From NCBI GenBank assembly GCA_947463775.1, contig CANHVD010000262.1, forward strand, positions 1 through 7,563: 7,563 nt of DNA. Direction: 5' to 3'. Origin of the DNA: Planctomycetaceae bacterium. Its GTDB lineage: Bacteria > Planctomycetota > Planctomycetia > Planctomycetales > Planctomycetaceae. The notes under the pieces were generated by a model. It saw nothing but the letters and a program-made list of their open reading frames with translations. It made no database searches and was not told the origin of the DNA. This document shows, piece after piece, positions 1 through 7,063 of the stretch (position 1 is its first letter; every line of letters begins with the position of its first letter). A program made the translations under genes and the position numbers.

Positions 1-269
1 TGGAGCGACTTCGCCTTTCGGGCCAGAACCAAAAACGTTGCCTGAAAGGCATCTTCGGCATCGGCTGCTTCCCGAAGTATTCTTTGGCAGACAGACATCA
101 CCAGACTTTGGTGACGTTCCATCAAAATCGCAAACGCGGACTCATCTCCGGACACGAACTGGTTCAGCAGTAACCAGTCCGTCGGGAGCTCGCCCGGCTG
201 CGGTGTTTGCCGAGCCCCCTGTCGTTTCCATGGCAATAGTCTCATGATCGAACCGGCCGACATTCGCAT
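1..269 (-). CDS. ECF-type RNA polymerase sigma factor, N-terminal part (runs off left edge)
   Basis: Reading the minus strand from about 269 to the left edge gives an open frame of about 89 residues. It holds the start of sigma-70 region 2: an acidic helix (DWLLLNQFVSGDESAF, about residues 31-46), then LMERHQSLVMSVCQRIL, then DAEDAFQATFLVLARK (about 70-85). This is the characteristic region-2 core of planctomycete ECF sigma factors, which direct core RNA polymerase to specific promoters. Region 4 and any C-terminal extension lie outside the window. The start is unsettled: in-frame ATGs end at 269, 263 and 245, and an in-frame stop lies at 300-302. The first has a GGTGG-like stretch four bases upstream; the last gives MRLLPWKRQ as N-terminus. 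The gene is divergent from gltX. The family call is strong; target promoters and any signalling partner cannot be seen. Confidence 0.88.
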   Translation of the reverse strand, partial: MRMSAGSIMRLLPWKRQGARQTPQPGELPTDWLLLNQFVSGDESAFAILMERHQSLVMSVCQRILREAADAEDAFQATFLVLARKAKSL

Positions 270-690
270 GACCCCACCGAGGCAAATTGGCACCAGAACT
301 CAGTATCATATGCCCGCTGGTTTCGCGTTGGCGGTAGGATTCTGAGGATTTATTTCCGGAAAAACGCACCGATGAACAATGCAGGGGCGTCGTGTCGAAG
401 AAAGGCTGTGTCAGATGAACCAATGGCGGCTGAATTAGTTATTTTTCGCGGCCAACTCTGAGAAGTCGTGCTGAGATGATGGAATCCGGTGGACCTGATC
501 GAGACTTGGCATTTGATGACGGAACTCGTCCCGTTACGATTATTCAGCGTTGTGGTATTCTGAGGAATCTTTGCTCAGAACAGGCCCTGTCTCGAAATTC
601 CTGACGCTGTTTCAGCCGCATGAGATTCGACTGGTGAGGGGCGACGTCTTGTAAATGTTTGAGTCTCCTATTCTCGACTGAAATCCTGAT
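270..690. other. Intergenic gap between divergent sigma factor and gltX
   Basis: This stretch of about 420 bases has no convincing gene on either strand, and no tRNA-like fold was seen. It must hold the promoters of the leftward sigma gene and of gltX. On the minus strand a TATGAT hexamer (plus-strand 305-310) sits about 36 bases before the sigma start and resembles a -10 box, but no good -35 partner stands at the right distance. A small perfect inverted repeat, TTCTGAG (558-564) and CTCAGAA (574-580) around a nine-base loop, lies about 110 bases before gltX. It has no T-tract, so it is not a clear terminator. Confidence 0.5.
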
Positions 691-2268
691 ATGTCTGTTC
701 GAACTCGCTTTGCCCCCAGCCCGACCGGATACATGCATATCGGCGGAATGCGGACGGCTTTGTTCTGTTGGTTGTGGGCGCGCCGAAATCGTGGCCAGTT
801 TATTCTGCGCATCGACGATACGGATCAGCAACGAAACATTGATGCGGCCCTCGGTCCAATTCTGGACGCGTTTCGCTGGCTGGGGCTCGACTGGGATGAA
901 GGTCCGGAAGTCGGTGGTCCATACGCTCCGTATTTTCAATCGCAACGCCGCGCGTCCTACGACGCCGCGCTGAAAAAGCTTCTCGACGCTGGCCGCGCTT
1001 ATCGCGACTTTGAAACACCAGAAGAAACTCAGGCTCAGCGAGAAGCAGCAGAGAAAGAAAAACGAGTTTACATCAGCAGCCGCGCGTCGCTGTCATTAAG
1101 CAACGATGAAGTTCTGCAACGCATTGCGGAAGGGCGTGCATTCGTAGTTCGACTGTTGGTTCCTCGCGGCGACAAGGTCGTGATCGACGATCATGTGCGT
1201 GGTCGCGTCGAATGGGATTGCAGTCTGATGCCGGATCCAGTGGTGGCTCGTAGTGACGGGTCTCCGCTCTACAACTTTGCCACCGTCGTCGACGATGCGG
1301 CCCTGGAGATTACTCATGTGATCCGTGCCGAGGAGCATTTGCCGAACACGCCGATTCAAGTGCTGCTCCATCGAGCGCTCGGGAATAAGACTCCGGAGTG
1401 GGCTCATATTCCTTACGTTGCCTCTCCGGGCGGCAAAGAGAAAATGAGTAAGCGCAAGATCGACAAGTATCGCACCAATCCACAGTTTCAGAAGCTATTC
1501 GAACTGGGCGATCAAGTCCTGAGCCGCATTGGCATCGATCCGAAGTCTGATGCATTGTCGCCGGTAATGGTGGCGTATTATCAGCAGGTTGGTTTCCTGC
1601 CAGCCGGGGTACTGAATGCACTCGTGCGGCTGGGCTGGTCGCTGGATGATCAGGCCGAGTTCTTCTCTCTGGATGAAATGCAGCAGAAGTTTACGCTTGA
1701 GCGAGTCATCAAAAGTGCAGCCGGACTGGATCCGGACAAGCTTCTGAACTTCCAGGCTCACTGGATGAGCCAGTTGCCAACCAGCGAGAAGCTGGACGGA
1801 TGTCTGCCGTTTCTTAAGAAGGCGGGCCTGATTGATGATGAGGCTGATCCCTCAACGCGTGATCGTGTGGCCAGTGTGATCGAGCTCGCTGGTGACCGCC
1901 TGCGCGTGTTTGGGGACATCTTTCAGCTGGATGAGTTTTTTGTTGTTGACGAAGACCTGAAGATTGATGACAAGAACTTCCAGAAACGCGTTGTGAAACC
2001 AGAGAACGCGATTGATCTGCTGCGTGATCTTCAGAAGCGGCTCAGCAATTTGACAGACTTTGTTGCCGGGCCAATTCATGATCTCCTGCAGGGATTTGCT
2101 GCCGAAAAGCAGGTCAAAGTGGGCGATGTCTTTCCAGCACTTCGGCTGTGTGTAACGGGGAAAGCTCAGGGAGCGGACCTGTTTAAATCTCTGGAACTTC
2201 TCGGACGCGAATGCGTGGTTCGTCGTATGGACCGAGCGATCGGTCTCGCGGAATCTCAACGAGTTTAG
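691..2268 (+). CDS. gltX: Glutamyl-tRNA synthetase (GluRS)
   Basis: This cytoplasmic class I aminoacyl-tRNA synthetase joins glutamate to tRNA(Glu) using ATP. The 525-residue protein begins RTRFAPSPTGYMHIGG, with the HIGH-type ATP motif at residues 16-19 (HIGG). It continues with FILRIDDTD, then HVIRAEEHLPNTPIQVLL, and has the second catalytic motif KMSKR at 251-255. A C-terminal anticodon-binding region ends in the usual LFKSLELLGRE block. The zinc-finger cysteines found in some GluRS proteins are absent: YRDFETPEE stands where the first CxC would be. The KMSKRK-IDKY context and slightly long C-terminus fit planctomycete GluRS. The post-HIGH loop reads TDQQRN rather than the more common TDxxRS. 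The ATG at 691 puts the Rossmann-fold start at the normal place; no Shine-Dalgarno is visible, which is common in this phylum. Whether it is discriminating, or also charges tRNA(Gln), cannot be told here. Confidence 0.96.
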   Translation: MSVRTRFAPSPTGYMHIGGMRTALFCWLWARRNRGQFILRIDDTDQQRNIDAALGPILDAFRWLGLDWDEGPEVGGPYAPYFQSQRRASYDAALKKLLDAGRAYRDFETPEETQAQREAAEKEKRVYISSRASLSLSNDEVLQRIAEGRAFVVRLLVPRGDKVVIDDHVRGRVEWDCSLMPDPVVARSDGSPLYNFATVVDDAALEITHVIRAEEHLPNTPIQVLLHRALGNKTPEWAHIPYVASPGGKEKMSKRKIDKYRTNPQFQKLFELGDQVLSRIGIDPKSDALSPVMVAYYQQVGFLPAGVLNALVRLGWSLDDQAEFFSLDEMQQKFTLERVIKSAAGLDPDKLLNFQAHWMSQLPTSEKLDGCLPFLKKAGLIDDEADPSTRDRVASVIELAGDRLRVFGDIFQLDEFFVVDEDLKIDDKNFQKRVVKPENAIDLLRDLQKRLSNLTDFVAGPIHDLLQGFAAEKQVKVGDVFPALRLCVTGKAQGADLFKSLELLGRECVVRRMDRAIGLAESQRV

Positions 2269-2276
2269 GTTTTCGA

Positions 2277-2378
2277 CGAGCGGCAGGGCGTGGGCCAGGT
2301 CTTCGTTCGAAGCACATTGTGAAATCAGTATTTCAAAGTGAAATTGATCGACTCGGAGGGCTGACGCCCTGCCGCTCG
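2277..2378. repeat. Inverted-repeat element between gltX and the UDP-xylose synthase gene
   Basis: A perfect 15-bp inverted repeat closes this spacer: CGAGCGGCAGGGCGT at 2277-2291 pairs with its exact complement at 2364-2378. The right arm also carries its own small hairpin, AGGGC (2357-2361), loop TGAC, GCCCT (2366-2370). Inside the large loop two mutually exclusive hairpins compete for the same bases: GAAAT 2321-2325 with ATTTC 2330-2334, and ATTTCA 2330-2335 with TGAAAT 2339-2344. It starts 9 bases after the gltX stop and ends 25 bases before the next start codon, so it could be a dispersed palindromic repeat, a terminator without T-tract, or structured leader RNA. The inverted repeat is seen directly; any function is inference. 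Confidence 0.75.
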
Positions 2379-2403
2379 CCCTTAGAGACCGGATGTTTCA
2401 ACT

Positions 2404-3354
2404 ATGCCAACTGTCCTTGTTACTGGTGGTGCTGGGTTTCTGGGAAGTCATCTCTGCGATCGACTCATCGAACGCGGCGATGATGTGATCTGTGTGGACA
2501 ATTTCTTCACAGGATCAAAAGAGAACGTCCGGCACCTGATCGGGCATCCTCGCTTTGAGCTGATTCGCCACGATATCGTACATCCGCTGTATGTCGAAGC
2601 CGATCGGATCTTCAATCTGGCGTGTCCGGCTTCTCCAGAAGCTTACCAGTTCAACCCAATCAAGACGATCAAAACGTCGACGGTGGGTATGGTCAACATC
2701 ATGGGTCTCGCTAAACGCTGCGGCGCGAGAGTGTTGCATGCTTCGACGTCAGAAGTCTATGGCGATCCGCTGGTTCATCCTCAGACTGAAGATTACTGGG
2801 GGCATGTCAATCCGATCGGTCCTCGCAGTTGCTACGACGAAGGCAAACGCATCGCGGAATCGCTGATGGTGAATTATCATCAGGAACACGGGACTGAAAT
2901 TCGCATTATCCGAATCTTCAATACCTATGGTCCTCGCATGGCTCCGGACGACGGGCGAGTTGTCTCGAACTTCATCATGCAGGCGCTCAAGGGCGAAGAT
3001 CTGACGGTGTACGGCGATGGCTTGCAGACTCGTTCGTTCTGCTATTGTGACGATCTGATCGCCGGCATGATGAAGCTGATGGATCAGGATGATCACACCG
3101 GTCCGATCAATATCGGCAACCCAGTTGAGAATACGATGCTGGAGCTGGCTGAAGCAGTGATCAAGGTGACCGGCAGTCGCTCCAAAGTGGTTCACATGCC
3201 GCTGCCGAAAGACGATCCCAAGAAGCGATGCCCGGATATCACCAAGGCAAGAACTCTGCTGGGCTGGGAGCCAAAAGTACGGCTGGCGGAAGGTTTGAAG
3301 TCGACAATGGAGTGGTACAAGCTAAAGCTGGAACAGAGTCAGGCGAAATCCTGA
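2404..3354 (+). CDS. UDP-glucuronate decarboxylase (UDP-xylose synthase), extended SDR family
   Basis: This NAD-dependent enzyme of the extended short-chain dehydrogenase family is predicted to oxidise and decarboxylate UDP-glucuronate to UDP-xylose in the cytoplasm, feeding surface polysaccharide or glycan synthesis. The 316-residue protein has the nucleotide-binding loop GGAGFLG at 8-14 and the adenosine-binding acid in CVDNFFTG (D32). NLACPASP at 71-78 is strongly typical of the UXS group. The catalytic set is T115-S116-E117 plus Y144 and K148 (YDEGK). Substrate-side blocks RIFNTYGPRM and YGDGLQTRSFCYCDDLI follow. The length is normal for bacterial forms, which lack the N-terminal membrane anchor of animal enzymes. 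It lies 135 bases after gltX in the same direction, beyond the inverted-repeat element. A dTDP-glucose 4,6-dehydratase is the main look-alike, but the ACPASP block and overall pattern favour UXS. Confidence 0.92.
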   Translation: MPTVLVTGGAGFLGSHLCDRLIERGDDVICVDNFFTGSKENVRHLIGHPRFELIRHDIVHPLYVEADRIFNLACPASPEAYQFNPIKTIKTSTVGMVNIMGLAKRCGARVLHASTSEVYGDPLVHPQTEDYWGHVNPIGPRSCYDEGKRIAESLMVNYHQEHGTEIRIIRIFNTYGPRMAPDDGRVVSNFIMQALKGEDLTVYGDGLQTRSFCYCDDLIAGMMKLMDQDDHTGPINIGNPVENTMLELAEAVIKVTGSRSKVVHMPLPKDDPKKRCPDITKARTLLGWEPKVRLAEGLKSTMEWYKLKLEQSQAKS

Positions 3355-3388
3355 TTGAGTAACAGTTGCGAGAAGCGATTAGCTCGGC

Positions 3389-3542
3389 TTGAACAGACCA
3401 ACGAATTGAACAGGAGATAACGGAGCTAACAGAGGGAATCCCAATTGAGCCCAATCTCTGCTTCCTCTGCTCTCTCCTGTTATACTTCGATAAACCGGTT
3501 TGAACGTCCCCCAGATGCGTGAGCTTCCCCACAGTTCAACAC
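3389..3542. repeat. Tandem palindromic repeat, copy 1
   Basis: This is the first of two directly repeated units with a period of 154 bases. The first 103 bases (3389-3491) match 3543-3645 without gaps at 94 of 103 positions, including an exact 55-base block (3428-3482). After a diverged patch of 23 bases the match resumes at ATGCGTGA (3515-3522). Each unit is an imperfect hairpin: AACAGGAGA at 3409-3417 complements TCTCCTGTT at 3473-3481, with a purine-rich left arm and a pyrimidine-rich right arm around a conserved loop containing two CCCAAT hexamers. It lies between convergent genes, so it may end transcription from both sides, but no T-tract follows either arm. Confidence 0.85.
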
Positions 3543-3696
3543 TTGAACTGACCAAGAAATTCAACAGGAGAGAACAGAGTAAACAGAGGGAATCCCAATT
3601 GAGCCCAATCTCTGCTTCCTCTGCTCTCTCCTGTTAAACTTCGATCTACTCCTATCCAGAGTCGCCGAATGCGTGAACATTCCCGGGGGCTTCCCG
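3543..3696. repeat. Tandem palindromic repeat, copy 2
   Basis: This second unit abuts copy 1 directly. Its arms are the better preserved pair: AACAGGAGAGA at 3563-3573 complements TCTCTCCTGTT at 3625-3635, and pairing continues inward to about 23 of 27 positions. The end of the unit is approximate; similarity to copy 1 fades after ATGCGTGA (3669-3676) and the following TTCCC. Open frames that cross the two copies on the minus strand both translate to TGESRGSRDWAQLGFPL, which reflects the DNA repeat and should not be taken as a protein family. Confidence 0.85.
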
Positions 3697-3767
3697 AATT
3701 CTCACGAATCCAGCTACAAAGCCACATCTCAGTTCGCTCGAGGCAATTTAAGGTCTCTTGCAGCCGT

Positions 3768-5012
3768 TCAAATATCACAATAACGCTGAGCGGTATAGAT
3801 GCTTGAGCGTCCGCTGATAAAGCAGGCGACGAGACATGCCACTGTAATATAGAGCAGGAATTCTCCGCCAAAGAGTTCGACCGCCATCACGGTGCTGGCC
3901 AATGGGCAATTCGTAGCGGCCGCGAAGACCGCAACAAATCCGAGGGCCGCAAACAGGTCGGTTGGAACTCCCAGAAAAGAAGACAAGGAGTTTCCAAGCG
4001 TTGCTCCGATGAAAAACAGCGGCGTGACTTCACCGCCTTTGAAGCCACTGCTGAGCGTCACCACGGTAAACACCAGCTTCCAAAGCCAACTCCACGTCTC
4101 CGCTCCTCCCGCTTGAAAGGCTCTGACAATGGTGACAGATTGCTCATCGGCTGACTTCACGCCAAGGCCAAGATAGTCGTCTGTTCGCGCGATCAGGAAC
4201 AGCGCGATCACCAGCACGCCACCGACGAACGGTCGCAGTAGCGGATTCGGGATGAGTCTTTTGAACTGTCGACTCAGGAAATGAGACAGTTCCGTGAACA
4301 TCAGACTGGCCAGACCAAAGGCGACGCCGGCAAGTACAGTGCAGAGCAGCAGCCGAGCCTCGAATGGCGCCAGATGCGAGGTCGCTCCGGTTGGAAGCAA
4401 CGACGCGATCGAATAGTGAGTATGCCCGATGCCCCAGGCGAGACAGGTTTGATCTGCTGCGATCGATGCGATCATGCATGGAAGGATGCTGGTCGAATTC
4501 AGACGCCCCACCGTCAGCACTTCCATGGCGAAGATCATCCCCGCCACCGGAGTTCCAAACACGCCAGCAAACCCGGATGCAATTCCGGCCGTGAGCAGAA
4601 TCTTTGTGTCTTCGGTGCTCATTCTCGGAATCATTCGCGACAGGCCCGCGGCCAGACTACCACCCATCTGCACAGCGGTTCCTTCGCGGCCTGCAGAACC
4701 ACCAAACAAATGAGTCACCAGAGTACTCAATAGTACCAACGGAACCATCCGCAGTGGAACGCCTTCGCCAGGTTCATGAATCTCATTCAGAATCAGATTG
4801 TTTCCTGCCTCCGTCGATTTGCCGAATGTGGAGTAAACATATCCGACCAGAACGCCAGCTATCGGCAACAGCCACAGGAGCCAGGAGTTCTCGGCCTGCA
4901 AGCTGGAACAATGTTCCAGGAGCCAAAGAAATAAAGCGCACGACGAACCCGTCAAAATCCCAAGGAGACTGGCCAGAAGAGTCCACTTCAGCAGGTAACC
5001 GGGCGAAGTCAT
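3768..5012 (-). CDS. clcF: CLC-type fluoride/proton antiporter (CLC-F, EriC-F)
   Basis: This is a polytopic inner-membrane transporter of the CLC superfamily, 414 residues from the chosen start. All three ion-pathway motifs have the fluoride-type form rather than the chloride form. GNNLI at 70-74 stands where chloride CLCs have GSGIP. GREGT at 108-112 replaces GKEGP and carries the gating glutamate E110. GFKGGEVTP at 323-331 replaces GxFxP. The length of about 400 residues with no cytoplasmic CBS domains also fits CLC-F, which exports fluoride in exchange for protons. YLGLG (280-284) is a general CLC mark. An ATG exists upstream at 5105, but it would overlap bioD by 97 bases with a polar stretch. 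The ATG at 5012-5010 overlaps the bioD TGA as ATGA, indicating translational coupling, and begins just before the first hydrophobic helix. A plain chloride channel is the alternative, but less likely. Confidence 0.88.
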   Translation of the reverse strand: MTSPGYLLKWTLLASLLGILTGSSCALFLWLLEHCSSLQAENSWLLWLLPIAGVLVGYVYSTFGKSTEAGNNLILNEIHEPGEGVPLRMVPLVLLSTLVTHLFGGSAGREGTAVQMGGSLAAGLSRMIPRMSTEDTKILLTAGIASGFAGVFGTPVAGMIFAMEVLTVGRLNSTSILPCMIASIAADQTCLAWGIGHTHYSIASLLPTGATSHLAPFEARLLLCTVLAGVAFGLASLMFTELSHFLSRQFKRLIPNPLLRPFVGGVLVIALFLIARTDDYLGLGVKSADEQSVTIVRAFQAGGAETWSWLWKLVFTVVTLSSGFKGGEVTPLFFIGATLGNSLSSFLGVPTDLFAALGFVAVFAAATNCPLASTVMAVELFGGEFLLYITVACLVACFISGRSSIYTAQRYCDI

Positions 5013-5701
5013 TCCAGAAGATCCATCAGACTGGTGGTTTCCGAAATTGCGGTGATTTCTGTTCCTCGCCACGGACAATGGAACAGTGGGACTTTCGGCA
5101 ACCAATGTCTGATCTGTGCCGCGTTCGTGGGGATGGAAGGATCTGCGTTCTCCGGAACGACCGAACTAATCTCGTTCAGCACAACAGCGACAACATTCAC
5201 GCCATGTGTTTGCAGAGCTTCAACTGTCAGACGCGTATGATTGATGACGCCCAGACGATTGGCGGCGACAACAATCGTTGGGGTGTTGAGTTCGACAGCG
5301 ACGTCCATCACAGTCAGCTCATCTGACAGAGGACAAAAAATTCCCCCGGCCCCTTCGATGACCAGTTGGTCGACGCGAGATTCCCAGCGGGCCGCGCCGT
5401 CCATCAGGAGACGACTGTCGACCTGGCGATTTTCCATTCTTGCAGCAATGTTCGGCGCAACGGCTGCATGAAATCGCTGAGGACAGACGAGATCGATTTC
5501 GGGATCAGTCCCGCATGCAGAACGCAGGGCTTCGATATCGGCCCAGAGAACTTCACCCGTGGAGCTCAACTCCGCGCCGCTGCAGACAGGCTTGTAAGCT
5601 CCTGTACGGATTGCTTGTTGTCGAAAAGATCGTACAAGAAGTGATGTCACCCACGTCTTGCCGACGCCAGTGTCTGTTCCGGTGACAAGCAGAGTCTTCA
5701 T
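5009..5701 (-). CDS. bioD: ATP-dependent dethiobiotin synthetase
   Basis: BioD catalyses the penultimate step of biotin synthesis in the cytoplasm: ATP- and CO2-dependent closure of the ureido ring of 7,8-diaminopelargonate to give dethiobiotin. The 230-residue length is close to the E. coli enzyme. The P-loop GTDTGVGKT is at residues 8-16, the catalytic lysine of AYKPVCSG is K37, the metal-binding acid in the WADIEAL segment is D55, and the EGAGG block is at 116-120. ANRLG at 147-151 and the asparagine of VVLNE near 176 fit the nucleotide-recognition part. No other biotin gene is in view. The last codon overlaps the start of the downstream CLC-F gene by four bases. The start lies 48 bases from the divergent membrane-protein gene; no Shine-Dalgarno is evident before the ATG. 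Confidence 0.95.
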   Translation of the reverse strand: MKTLLVTGTDTGVGKTWVTSLLVRSFRQQAIRTGAYKPVCSGAELSSTGEVLWADIEALRSACGTDPEIDLVCPQRFHAAVAPNIAARMENRQVDSRLLMDGAARWESRVDQLVIEGAGGIFCPLSDELTVMDVAVELNTPTIVVAANRLGVINHTRLTVEALQTHGVNVVAVVLNEISSVVPENADPSIPTNAAQIRHWLPKVPLFHCPWRGTEITAISETTSLMDLLE

Positions 5702-5749
5702 TCGATAAAGTGCCGCTGGGAGAAAGATAAATTGCAGTGACGAGGATGA
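5702..5749. promoter_or_regulatory. Short divergent control region between bioD and the membrane-protein gene
   Basis: Only 48 bases separate the start codons of two divergent genes, so promoters for both must overlap here or lie inside the opposing coding sequences. A GAGG motif at 5742-5745, four bases before the GTG start at 5750, is a plausible Shine-Dalgarno. No clean -35/-10 pair stands out on either strand, and no fluoride (crcB) riboswitch-like sequence was recognised before bioD. The regulatory role is inferred from position. Confidence 0.35.
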
Positions 5750-7018
5750 GTGAATGTCCGCGTTTTATTCCGATCAATGCCAAATCAACCGGGGATCCCT
5801 GTGTTTAACTTGCGAAGTCTAGTTCACGGGGATCATCTGACAATCGACCCGGAATCACGAGCAGTCCTCGCGATCAAGTGCCTTGCGGTTTTCGAGTTCG
5901 TCCTGATCCTCGCGACGTTTCCGCTGTGGCGGGGCACTTCGGCGTTTCCGCAGATTCCTTTGCTGATGGCACTCCCGACGGCAATCTCTCAGGTCGCCAC
6001 AGTCGGCCTCATGATGGCCTGTGCGGCGATTGCGTGGCTGCCGTTTCAGGATCGATCGCAACTGATCACGAAAGCGTCGATCACGGCACTTGTCTGCAGT
6101 CTTATTCTGGTCGTTTCGAATCAGCATCGCCTTCAATCGTGGCATTGGCTGACGATGCTGAATCTGGCATGGCTGATGGTGCTGCCTCGAAAAGATCTGC
6201 TATTGGCTATGAGACATACCGTCGCTGCAGTTTACGTTTGCTCCGCGCTTTCAAGAATCTCATTAACACCAGAGCTGGGAGTCTCCGGAATCATTGTGCG
6301 TCAGTTGCTGGAACTCGCCGGGCAATCCGGATGGGAAATGGCCAACGCTTCAATTGCAAAGCTGTGCCATTTGATGACGCTGGGCGAATTCATGATCGGC
6401 CTGCTGCTGGTGTCCCCAAAGACCCAGCGCTGGGGTGCTCTGGGAGCAATCCTGCTGCACAGTTCACTGCTGCTGGCACTGGGGCCGTTGGGGTTGAATC
6501 ATCACGCCGGAGTGCTGCTGTGGAACCTATGTTTTCTGTGCCTGGTTCCCATTTTGTTTCCGATCAGTCGCATCGTAGAAAACGTTGATTCCGCATATGC
6601 TCCGCGCAGGACGGTTGTATTGCTGGCTACGTGGTTGTTTCCTCTGTCTGGCCTGATTGGAATCGCCGATAATTGGCCATCATGGCAACTCTATTCCAGT
6701 CGACCCGAATCGTGGATCCTGTTCGTTCATGAATCCGATCGCAAACATTTCCCAGAGACAGTACGAAACGCAATTGCAGATCCTGCACCGCTCAGTGAAT
6801 GGTGTGTCGTCAAGCTGGATCGCTGGTCGCTGGAACAGACCAAGTCGCCGATGTATCCCGAAGATCGATTTCAGCGGGCCGTGATTCAGAGCCTGTTAGC
6901 TCAGGTTCCAGAGTCCGTACGATTCCGGGTTGATATCTCAGAGCCCGAGTTCCCGCTCTGGTGGCAACGCCGAGAACGTCAAATCGATACCAGAGAAGAT
7001 CTACGCGAATCTCGCTGA
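5750..7018 (+). CDS. Polytopic membrane protein of unknown function, possibly DoxX/HTTM-like
   Basis: I do not recognise a defined family. The 422-residue protein has about eight or nine hydrophobic segments, near residues 40-60, 74-96, 108-124, 131-146, 152-170, 208-222, 228-247, 252-273 and 287-306. A soluble, charged C-terminal part of about 110 residues follows (310-422), containing several tryptophans (WPSWQLY, SWILFVHESD, FPLWWQRR). The stretch LGPLGLNHHAGVLLWNL around 244-260, with paired histidines between membrane helices, loosely recalls DoxX/MauE or HTTM membrane proteins; this is a weak resemblance. The frame opens with GTG at 5750 preceded by GAGG. An ATG at 5777, giving MPNQPGIPVFN, is an alternative start and would lengthen the upstream gap. 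The gene is divergent from bioD and convergent with the gene at the right edge, 45 bases away. Confidence 0.75.
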   Translation: MNVRVLFRSMPNQPGIPVFNLRSLVHGDHLTIDPESRAVLAIKCLAVFEFVLILATFPLWRGTSAFPQIPLLMALPTAISQVATVGLMMACAAIAWLPFQDRSQLITKASITALVCSLILVVSNQHRLQSWHWLTMLNLAWLMVLPRKDLLLAMRHTVAAVYVCSALSRISLTPELGVSGIIVRQLLELAGQSGWEMANASIAKLCHLMTLGEFMIGLLLVSPKTQRWGALGAILLHSSLLLALGPLGLNHHAGVLLWNLCFLCLVPILFPISRIVENVDSAYAPRRTVVLLATWLFPLSGLIGIADNWPSWQLYSSRPESWILFVHESDRKHFPETVRNAIADPAPLSEWCVVKLDRWSLEQTKSPMYPEDRFQRAVIQSLLAQVPESVRFRVDISEPEFPLWWQRRERQIDTREDLRESR

Positions 7019-7063
7019 ATGGCAATTTTCTGAACCCGAACAAATTCGAACTTCGCCAACAAG

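Noticed and set aside
142..423. A 93-codon minus-strand open frame over the left edge region.
   Set aside because: It overlaps the sigma factor in another frame and has no recognisable domain or sensible composition.
372..461. A 29-codon plus-strand open frame upstream of gltX.
   Set aside because: It is short, has no clear ribosome binding site or known motif, and is expected by chance.
339..566. The decamer ATTCTGAGGA occurs at 339-348 and again at 557-566.
   Set aside because: There are two copies only, with no extended similarity and no consistent position relative to genes.
649..674. TTGTAA and TATTCT resembling a -35/-10 pair before gltX.
   Set aside because: The spacing is only 14 bases, too short for a normal sigma-70 promoter.
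5013..5105. A longer start for the CLC gene at 5105, adding 31 residues.
   Set aside because: It would overlap bioD by 97 bases and adds a polar, low-complexity stretch. The ATGA overlap at 5012 is a standard coupled start and fits family length.
5702..5800. Fluoride riboswitch upstream of bioD-clcF.
   Set aside because: I looked for the conserved fluoride (crcB) aptamer features by eye on the minus strand and did not find them; a covariance-model search could overturn this.
7019..7063. Possible terminator between the convergent genes (CGAA, loop CAAA, TTCG).
   Set aside because: The stem is only four base pairs and no T-tract follows, so it is too weak to call.
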